44,552 bases of DNA from Omnitrophica WOR_2 bacterium RIFCSPHIGHO2_02_FULL_45_21 (GTDB taxonomy: Bacteria; Omnitrophota; Gorgyraeia; Gygaellales; UBA12090): contig MHGN01000071.1 in assembly GCA_001805575.1 (NCBI GenBank), positions 1 to 44,552 on the forward strand, in the 5' to 3' direction. Shown here piece after piece: positions 16,721 to 24,225 of this stretch; position 1 is the stretch's first letter, and each line of letters begins with the position of its first letter. The notes beneath the pieces were generated by a model that did not search any database, was not told where the DNA came from, and saw nothing but the letters and a program-made list of their open reading frames with translations. The translations under genes and the position numbers were made by a program.

Positions 16721-17940
16721 AAAAAGGAGTATTCTATAACGCTATTGACATCTCGGAGGATAAAATAGCCGCTGTCTCTGCTGTGATAAATAACAGGTCG
16801 CAGGAAATAATTGATATTTCCTGCGCATTGAATTCATCCTCCGGTATAAAAAACGGCGCCATATATGACTTGGGTTTGCTTGCGGAATCTATTGCTCTTG
16901 CCTTAAATAAACTCTCCCTATCCTCGGAAGATAAAATCAGGCCGTTGTATGTCTCCATCGCAGGCCCTGGCATTCAGTCGATACATTCTGCTGCTACTAT
17001 AGCGCTCTCTGAACGCTCAAACAAGATTATCACCTCGGGCGATATCTATAGAGTCAATCACCAGGCGTATTGCCTGGGGCTTAATTTAGAGGAGCAGCTG
17101 CTGCATCAATTTCCCCAGGAGTATGCCATTGATGAGAAAGAGAAGGCCCTCAATCCCGCCGGATTATACGGCCATAAATTAACAGCAGACCTCCTGCTTG
17201 TTTCGGCACTCAGCGCTGATCTGGGAAATCTTGCCGCCGCCATTGACCGGGCAGGATTTAAAGCCAAGGCATTTGTTTCATCTTCCTACGCCGCCAGCTT
17301 AGCCGTTATCTCAGAGGAAGAGAAAGGTAAAGGATGCGCTCTTCTTGACATCGGATTTGGGGCAACCCATCTCCTGGTATTTAAAGACGGCATCTTGAGA
17401 GGATTTGAGCAATGCCCTATCGGCGCAAAGTCTATTACCGAGGCGCTTGCCGAGGAATTAAAGTTATCATATGATTTAGCAGAAAACTTGAAGAGTTCAT
17501 ACGGAAATGCCCTGGCAGATAACGTTGATCCCGGGCAGGAGGTATTGGTAAAAAAAGAGCAGGCCTACCGGCCGATTAAGCGCAGGATTATTTGCGCGGT
17601 GATTGAGCAGAAACTAAAAATACTTTTTAGCCGATTAGGCGAGCGCCTGGCTATCTATCAAAAAAGGTTTGATTTGCCCTGCGGCATTATAGTAAGCGGT
17701 GAAACCGCTAAGCTTGAAGGTTTATTAGAGAGCCTGGAGCTGAATTTTCACTTAGCGGCACATTTAGCCAAAATTGAAAATGCCCCCTTAAGCGATATTA
17801 CGTTCGCTACCGCGGTCGGATTGGTTCGCTATGCCGTATCGCAGCGCTCTCAGATGCAATTATTCAAATTGTCTTCTTATGGAAATATCTTTCAAAAGTT
17901 GATCCATAAATCCAGGGAAATTTATCATGAATACTTTTAG
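16717..17940 (+). CDS. ftsA: Divergent FtsA-like actin-fold protein
   Basis: Position after ftsQ; LLDIGFGATHLLVF, CPIGAKSITEALA, ATAVGLVRYA, C-terminal basic/amphipathic tail. Confidence 0.8.
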   Translation: MKKGVFYNAIDISEDKIAAVSAVINNRSQEIIDISCALNSSSGIKNGAIYDLGLLAESIALALNKLSLSSEDKIRPLYVSIAGPGIQSIHSAATIALSERSNKIITSGDIYRVNHQAYCLGLNLEEQLLHQFPQEYAIDEKEKALNPAGLYGHKLTADLLLVSALSADLGNLAAAIDRAGFKAKAFVSSSYAASLAVISEEEKGKGCALLDIGFGATHLLVFKDGILRGFEQCPIGAKSITEALAEELKLSYDLAENLKSSYGNALADNVDPGQEVLVKKEQAYRPIKRRIICAVIEQKLKILFSRLGERLAIYQKRFDLPCGIIVSGETAKLEGLLESLELNFHLAAHLAKIENAPLSDITFATAVGLVRYAVSQRSQMQLFKLSSYGNIFQKLIHKSREIYHEYF

Positions 17941-19720
17941 TATGGATAAAGAAAAGAAATTATTCTTGAGTCCTACTTTTAGCTACAGCTTTGCCCTGGG
18001 GCTATTGGCGTTCCTTTCTTTAAGCAGTTATTTTATCCTTAAGGAAAATATCGGCTCGCAAGTAAATAGCGCTGCCATCGTTAATCTCAGCGGAAGGCAG
18101 AGAATGCTTTCCCAGCGTATTGCCCTCTATTCTTTGAGGCTGATCAATGCCAGTGAAGGCCGGCTGCGCCAGCAATTGCGTCAGGAATTTGAAAAGATTA
18201 TTCAGCTCATGGAGAGCTCCCACGTTGGCCTGCTCAATGGTTCGGCCGCAATGAATCTTCCGGGTGTGCTATCTCCAGAAGTTCAGGCAATGTATTTTTC
18301 TTCGCCTCTTTCCTTAGATAAGCAGATACGTCAATATATAGGAGAAGCCAGGAGTTTGCTTTCTGCTTCTGATCACGAACTTACCCTGGAGAATACTCAT
18401 CTGGGATACATTATTCAGGCAGCATCGCTTAAGCTTATTCAGTCATTGGATGCCGTGGTCAGGCAATATCAAAAGGAAAGTGAACGAAAGATTGCAAATC
18501 TGGAAGCGCTGCAATTTTTCGTTCTGCTTATTACCCTCTTTGTTCTTTTCTTAACCGGCGTATTCCTTTTCCAGCCAATGGTTAAACGGATTAAAGAAAA
18601 AACCAAGCAACTCCAGATGGAGGATGCGGCGCTGCTGCGTTTGAATGAACAGTTACAAAATGAGATTAAGGAGCGTAAAGAGTTAGAGCGGCAATTGCGT
18701 ATAGTCAATGAATTTGATGAAACACTCTTAAAGACCCTGCCTTTCGGAATAGATATTGTGGATGAAGAATGTAATCTGTTATATCTGAATGAAAAAATGG
18801 AGCGCGTCTTCGGAAAACTCGCCATAGGCAAAAAATGCTACCTCCTCTATAAAGATGACAAGCAGCAGTGCCTTAATTGCCCTCTTAAGAACGGAGCGCA
18901 GATGGGAGAGGCTAAGCAGCTTGAGGTCCCAGGAGCGATGCAAGGGAGAATCCTCCTGATCACCCATACCCCAACGTTATATCAGGGCAAAAAAGCAATC
19001 TTAGAGATTTTTGAAGATATTACCGATTACAAAAAGGCGCAAGCCGAGCTTGTGCTTTCAGAGCGGCTTGCGGTTATCGGAAGGATGGCAGGGGTTATCG
19101 CCCATGAATTCAGGAATCAATTAGGGGTAATGAGAAACGCCGCCTATTTTTTGAAAATGAGAATAGATACCAGGGATGAAAAGGTAATAAGGCACTTAGA
19201 GATATTGGATGAGCAGATTAGCGAGACAGAAAGAATTATCGAGAATATCCTGGATTTCTCACGCACCAAGGAGCCGCAATTGCAAAGAGTAGATGCGCTC
19301 GAGCTTTTAAAGGCAGCGCTTGATAAAGTAAAAATACCCGAAGGCATAAAAGTAGAGATGCGTATTGAGAGGCTGCCGCCGCTTGAGATTGATCCGCTTC
19401 AGTTTGGCATCGTTTTCCTTAATATCATTCTCAATTCCCTCCAGGCAATGGGAAACGGGGGCGTGCTGCATATTGGCGGGACAAAGGCAGATAATTATGT
19501 TATACTTATATTTAAGGATAGCGGAGAGGGGATAAGCGAGGAGGATAAAAAAAGAATTTTTGAGCCATTTTTTTCAACCAAATCGCGGGGGACCGGTTTG
19601 GGGTTGGCAACAGCTAAAATTATTATAGAGAAGCACAGGGGCAGCATTAACTTAGAAAGTGAATACGGTAAGGGCACGGCAGTGATTATTAAGTTACCGA
19701 TAGGTTCAATTCGCAGATAA
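17927..19720 (+). CDS. Membrane sensor histidine kinase with PilJ-type N-terminal sensor and Cys-containing PAS (start may be 17942)
   Basis: NLSGRQRMLSQRIALYSLRL; PAS with CYLLYKDDKQQCLNCP; HEFRNQLGV H-box; DSGEGISEEDKKRIFEPFFSTKSRGTGLGLA ATPase. Confidence 0.9.
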   Translation: MNTFSMDKEKKLFLSPTFSYSFALGLLAFLSLSSYFILKENIGSQVNSAAIVNLSGRQRMLSQRIALYSLRLINASEGRLRQQLRQEFEKIIQLMESSHVGLLNGSAAMNLPGVLSPEVQAMYFSSPLSLDKQIRQYIGEARSLLSASDHELTLENTHLGYIIQAASLKLIQSLDAVVRQYQKESERKIANLEALQFFVLLITLFVLFLTGVFLFQPMVKRIKEKTKQLQMEDAALLRLNEQLQNEIKERKELERQLRIVNEFDETLLKTLPFGIDIVDEECNLLYLNEKMERVFGKLAIGKKCYLLYKDDKQQCLNCPLKNGAQMGEAKQLEVPGAMQGRILLITHTPTLYQGKKAILEIFEDITDYKKAQAELVLSERLAVIGRMAGVIAHEFRNQLGVMRNAAYFLKMRIDTRDEKVIRHLEILDEQISETERIIENILDFSRTKEPQLQRVDALELLKAALDKVKIPEGIKVEMRIERLPPLEIDPLQFGIVFLNIILNSLQAMGNGGVLHIGGTKADNYVILIFKDSGEGISEEDKKRIFEPFFSTKSRGTGLGLATAKIIIEKHRGSINLESEYGKGTAVIIKLPIGSIRR

Positions 19721-19765
19721 ACCTATGTTGTGCCGCACACTGCATAAATTTAGCGCTCATTAAAG

Positions 19766-21337
19766 ATGGAAAAAGAAATCAATATCCTGATTGTAGATGA
19801 TAATAGTAAAATGTTAGAGACACTGCAGGATATCCTCGGCGAAGAGGGCTACGCAGTAACCATTGCTGATAACATTGCCTTAGCCAGAGAGAATATTGAA
19901 AAAAAATTCTATCATCTGGCCCTGGTAGACCTTAAGCTTGACCACGGTTCGGGGCTGAATTTATTAAGCGCTATTAGAAAGAAAAATACCGAGACCATGG
20001 TAATCATCTTTACCGCTTACGCTTCATTAGAGACTACCATCCTGGCAATGCAGGAAGGCGCATTTAGTTATCTTCAGAAGCCGCTGAATATGGAGGAATT
20101 AAAGATAGTCATAAAAAAAGCGCTCAAAACCCAGGAGCTTTCCTTAGAAAACAAGAATTTAATCGCCAGGCTCAAGGATTTAAGCTTAAAGGATTCTCTC
20201 ACCGGATTGCATAACTACCGTTATCTTATGGAACGGATTGTTTCCGAATTCATGAGAGCAAAAAGGTACATTCTGCCGTTGTCTCTGATAATGCTCGATA
20301 TTGACTATTTCAAATCGATCAATGAAGTATATGGCCATCACTACGGCGATTCTATGTTGAAGGAGTTTTCCGCCTATCTGAAGAATTGCGCGCGCACTAA
20401 CGATATCGTGGTCCGCTACGGAGGCGAGGAATTTGTAATCTTGATGCCTGATACCTCCAAAGAAGGAACGGTTAATTTTGGAAATCGCCTTTTGGAAAAA
20501 TGTAAAGAACACATATTTGACCGCCAGGATAAGAGAATCAAGCTTAAAATAAGTATCGGCGTAGCTAATTTTCCCGAAGACGGCGGCAATAGTACTACTG
20601 AACTCTTAGATGCGGCAGATAATGCCTTACGCCAAGCAAAGGAAAGAGGAGGAAACCAGCTCTTCCCATACCAGAGTGTCTCAGGCAAAGAGATAAAGGA
20701 TATTATCAAGGATGGGGGGAGGCTGAATATCGATAAATTGAAAGAAAGACTGCATAGAATGAAGAATAGGACCAACCAAATCCTCTTAGAGTCAATTTAT
20801 GCCTTTGCCAAAGCGGTTGAGGCCAGGGATCATTACACCGGCAGGCATTCCGAAAGTATGGTTTCCATCGTTACTGAAATTGGCAGGAAAATGCGTCTTC
20901 CTGCTCATGAAATAGAAAATCTCCAGCATGCGGCTATGCTTCATGACTTAGGCAAAATCGGCATTTCCGATAAGATACTCCATAAGAGGAAAAAGCTTAG
21001 CCGGCTAGAATACGAGAAAATAAAAAGGCACCCGCAGATAGGGGCAGAGATTATCCGGGATATTCATATTCTTAAAGAGGTTCTTCCGATGATTCTCTAT
21101 CATCACGAAAGGTATGATGGCCTGGGATATTCTATCGGGGCCAAGGGCAAGGATATACCCCTGGGAGCAAGGATCGTGGCTATCGCCGATGTCTATCAGG
21201 CCATGGTTTCTGACCGGCCTTATCGAAAGGCGTATAGTAAAAAAGAGGCATTGGGAATTATCCGGGAAGGCACAGGGACTCAGTTTGACCCGGCAATCGT
21301 AGATACCTTTCTAGAGATAATGCAGGGCAGGAAATAA
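19766..21337 (+). CDS. Response regulator REC-GGDEF-HD-GYP c-di-GMP protein
   Basis: N-terminal REC; RTND I-site 5 aa before GGEEF; HDLGKIG and HHERYDGLGY HD-GYP motifs. Confidence 0.92.
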   Translation: MEKEINILIVDDNSKMLETLQDILGEEGYAVTIADNIALARENIEKKFYHLALVDLKLDHGSGLNLLSAIRKKNTETMVIIFTAYASLETTILAMQEGAFSYLQKPLNMEELKIVIKKALKTQELSLENKNLIARLKDLSLKDSLTGLHNYRYLMERIVSEFMRAKRYILPLSLIMLDIDYFKSINEVYGHHYGDSMLKEFSAYLKNCARTNDIVVRYGGEEFVILMPDTSKEGTVNFGNRLLEKCKEHIFDRQDKRIKLKISIGVANFPEDGGNSTTELLDAADNALRQAKERGGNQLFPYQSVSGKEIKDIIKDGGRLNIDKLKERLHRMKNRTNQILLESIYAFAKAVEARDHYTGRHSESMVSIVTEIGRKMRLPAHEIENLQHAAMLHDLGKIGISDKILHKRKKLSRLEYEKIKRHPQIGAEIIRDIHILKEVLPMILYHHERYDGLGYSIGAKGKDIPLGARIVAIADVYQAMVSDRPYRKAYSKKEALGIIREGTGTQFDPAIVDTFLEIMQGRK

Positions 21338-21380
21338 GGGCAAATTATTGTTCGCTCCAATTTCGCAGGAGGCTGTCAAA

Positions 21381-21737
21381 ATGCTGAAGAAAAAAGCTAT
21401 CGTTATTGCTGATGATAACGCTAACATCCGCTTGACCTTGAAGGATATATTGACGGACAGCGGTTACGTTATAGATACGGTTAAGGACGGCTACGAGCTT
21501 GTGGCTTATTTAAAAAAGAGCCAGCCGCAACTTGTAATCCTTGATTTAATCATGCCTGAGAAAGACGGCATCGAGGTATTTGACTGCCTTAAATGTTTGC
21601 AGCCCGAGACAAAGGTTATCATTTATACCGCTTATCAAAAGTACACGGATTCTCTCTATGCCCGCCGCGCCGACAGGTTCGTTCTTAAAAACTCACCTGT
21701 CCAGGAGCTTCTCGAAGCGATCAAGGATTTAATTTAG
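21381..21737 (+). CDS. Stand-alone receiver-domain response regulator
   Basis: IVIADDN, LVILDLIMPEKDG, YTAYQK; single REC domain. Confidence 0.88.
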   Translation: MLKKKAIVIADDNANIRLTLKDILTDSGYVIDTVKDGYELVAYLKKSQPQLVILDLIMPEKDGIEVFDCLKCLQPETKVIIYTAYQKYTDSLYARRADRFVLKNSPVQELLEAIKDLI

Positions 21738-21747
21738 TTTCTTTTGC

Positions 21748-21775
21748 TTGCCCGATTAAAAACTAATGATATAAT
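21748..21775 (+). promoter_or_regulatory. Sigma70-like promoter upstream of yggS
   Basis: TTGCCC (21748-21753), 16-nt spacer, TATAAT (21770-21775). Confidence 0.6.
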
Positions 21776-21803
21776 ATAGGAAAAATTTCTAAATCAGCGA
21801 TAA

Positions 21804-22502
21804 ATGATTAAGCAGAACTTATCCGCTATCAAGGCAAAGATTGCATCCGTTTGCGCTAGGACAGGGAGAAATCCGCAGGAAATTACGCTTGTCGCAGTAA
21901 GTAAAGGCAGGTCAATAGACAGCTTGAGAGAAGTAATTGAGGCGGGGATAACCGATATCGGCGAAAATAAGGTCCAAGAAGCTCTTCATAAATATAACAT
22001 GCTGCATGCGACCTGTAACCTGCAGCGGGTGAGATGGCATATGCTTGGCCACCTGCAGACGAATAAGGCAAAAGAAGCGGTAAAACTCTTTGATTTGATT
22101 CAATCGGTAGACAGCCTGCGCCTGGCAGCGGAAATTAACAGACAATCCGGGAAGCTGAAGAAGATTCAGGATATATTAGTTGAAGTAAACCTTTCCGCTG
22201 AGTCATCCAAATTTGGCATAAAACCTGAACAGGCAGAAGAGGTTATAAGAGAAATGTCAGAATTTAAAAATTTAAATATAAAGGGGCTGATGGGCATTGC
22301 TCCCATTGTTGATCTTCCCAAAAAAACCAGGCCCTATTTTAGAATGTTAAAAAAATTAAGAGGCGTAATTCACCAGCCGCCAGCCGCCAGCCGCCAGCCG
22401 CTAATTTTATCAATGGGTATGTCTAGCGATTTTGAGATAGCCATAGAGGAGGGCGCAGATATGCTCAGGTTAGGCAGGGCTATCTTTGGAGCCTTAAATT
22501 AA
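21804..22502 (+). CDS. YggS/PROSC family PLP homeostasis protein
   Basis: LVAVSKGRSIDSLREVIEAGITDIGENKVQEA, WHMLGHLQTNKAK, LSMGMSSDFEIAIEEGADMLRLGRAIFG. Confidence 0.93.
   Translation: MIKQNLSAIKAKIASVCARTGRNPQEITLVAVSKGRSIDSLREVIEAGITDIGENKVQEALHKYNMLHATCNLQRVRWHMLGHLQTNKAKEAVKLFDLIQSVDSLRLAAEINRQSGKLKKIQDILVEVNLSAESSKFGIKPEQAEEVIREMSEFKNLNIKGLMGIAPIVDLPKKTRPYFRMLKKLRGVIHQPPAASRQPLILSMGMSSDFEIAIEEGADMLRLGRAIFGALN
22374..22401 (+). repeat. Perfect heptamer array CAGCCGC x4 inside the yggS-like gene
   Basis: cagccgc at 22374, 22381, 22388 and 22395; encodes QPPAASRQP. Confidence 0.95.
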
Positions 22503-22504
22503 AA

Positions 22505-23353
22505 ATGAAGAATTTTCTCCTGAGCAGGATAATTGGAATTATCGGCGTCGGCAATATGGGTGAAGCTATTTTAGCCCGGGCAATAAAAGATAAGGCTAAG
22601 GACAAAAGGCTGAGTGCGAAAAATTTCATTATCGTTGAAAAAGATAGGCTAAAAGAAAGCTTTGTAAAAAGGATATATAATGTAAAGATAGCAAGCGACG
22701 TGAAAGAATTGGTTTTTAAATCAGATATTATTATTATTGCGGTTAAGCCGCAGGATATTGACAGCGTATTGGATGCGATAAACAATGCCCTTCAGATTTG
22801 CGAGGAAAAATGGCTTTTGATTATTTCTATTGCCGCCGGGATCAATACCTCATACATAGAAAATAAAATTTCACCTGAAGTGAAAGTAGTACGGGCAATG
22901 CCGAATATGCCTGCAAGCATAGGAGAGGGCATAACCGCATTGGCAAAAGGACATTTTGCAAATACAAGGGATTTAAATGTCGCTAAAGAAATATTTGCAA
23001 TTCTTGGCCCTACAGTAAATATTGAAAAGGAGGAACTTATTGATGTGGTAACAGCCATTTCTGGAAGCGGGCCGGCATATTTATTTTATATCGTTTCAGC
23101 CATAGTGGCGGCGGCTAAGGGGCTTGATTTGGATAAAGAAACAGCCAATAAGCTTGTCTATCAGACGATGATCGGGTCAATGGATTTATTAAGCAGGCAT
23201 AGTTTTGATGCTGAGACTTTGATCTCCAGAGTAGCTTCAAAAGGCGGCACTACCGAGGCGGCGCTTAAGATTTTTAAAGAAAGACAGCTGAATGAAATCA
23301 TCGCCGAAGCAATCCGTTCGGCATATCTAAGAGCAAAAGAACTTTCACGATAG
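22505..23353 (+). CDS. proC: Pyrroline-5-carboxylate reductase
   Basis: GIIGVGNMGEAI, VRAMPNMPASIGEG, SGSGPAYLFY, GGTTEAAL. Confidence 0.93.
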   Translation: MKNFLLSRIIGIIGVGNMGEAILARAIKDKAKDKRLSAKNFIIVEKDRLKESFVKRIYNVKIASDVKELVFKSDIIIIAVKPQDIDSVLDAINNALQICEEKWLLIISIAAGINTSYIENKISPEVKVVRAMPNMPASIGEGITALAKGHFANTRDLNVAKEIFAILGPTVNIEKEELIDVVTAISGSGPAYLFYIVSAIVAAAKGLDLDKETANKLVYQTMIGSMDLLSRHSFDAETLISRVASKGGTTEAALKIFKERQLNEIIAEAIRSAYLRAKELSR

Positions 23354-23364
23354 GAGGGGAATTT

Positions 23365-24225
23365 ATGGCAGGTAAAATCGGCATTATCGGCGGAAGCGGT
23401 TTGTATGATATAGAGGGTATTAAGAATGTAAGGCGCGTAAGTCTTGATACCCCTTTTGGTAAACCATCTGATAAGTATATCATAGGTAATCTATCAGGCA
23501 GAGAGGTTGTATTTCTGCCCCGCCATGGAATCGGGCACAGAATAAGCCCCTCTGAAATCAATTACCGCGCTAATATTTATGGGATGAAGAAATTGGGAGT
23601 AGAAAGAATTATCTCTCTATCGGCTTGCGGATCGTTAAAAGAAGAGCTTAGGCCTTTAGACTTTGTAATCCCGGATCAATTTGTTGACCGGACAAACCAG
23701 GCGCGCGAAATGACTTTCTTTAGAAAGGGAGTTGTGGCTCACCTCAGTTTTGCCGAGCCGGTTTGCCCTGAATTGGCCAGGGCAGTTTATCAGGCAGCAA
23801 AAAAATCCAGGGTAAGAGCGCATTTAGGAGGGACATACATTAATATGGAAGGGCCCGCATTTTCAACCCGGGCAGAATCCGAGCTTTACCGTAAATGGGG
23901 AATGGATATTATTGGAATGACCAATATGGCTGAGGCAAAGTTAGCCCGGGAAGCAGAGCTCTGTTATTGCACTCTTTGCGCGGTTACTGATTATGACTGC
24001 TGGTATGAGCCAGCTAATCCGGTTACTCTGGAGATGGTCCTGGCAAATTTAGCCAAGAATATTCAAAATGCCAAGAATATTTTAAAAGCGTTAATTCCCG
24101 CCCTCCAAGGCGAGCGTCGTTGTTCTTGCCATGAGGCTTTGAAGGGCGCCATTATCACTGAGAGGAAATTGATTCCTAAGAAGGCAAAAGAAGAGCTGAA
24201 GATAATTGTAGGAAAATATCTATAA
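23365..24225 (+). CDS. mtnP: S-methyl-5'-thioadenosine phosphorylase
   Basis: KIGIIGGSGLYD, FLPRHGIGHRISPSEINYRANIY, INMEGPAFSTRAES, TNMAEAKLAREAELCY. Confidence 0.92.
   Translation: MAGKIGIIGGSGLYDIEGIKNVRRVSLDTPFGKPSDKYIIGNLSGREVVFLPRHGIGHRISPSEINYRANIYGMKKLGVERIISLSACGSLKEELRPLDFVIPDQFVDRTNQAREMTFFRKGVVAHLSFAEPVCPELARAVYQAAKKSRVRAHLGGTYINMEGPAFSTRAESELYRKWGMDIIGMTNMAEAKLAREAELCYCTLCAVTDYDCWYEPANPVTLEMVLANLAKNIQNAKNILKALIPALQGERRCSCHEALKGAIITERKLIPKKAKEELKIIVGKYL

Noticed and set aside
22374-22401. Heptamer arrays as CRISPR arrays
   Set aside because: Units are 7 bp with no spacers, and no cas genes are present.
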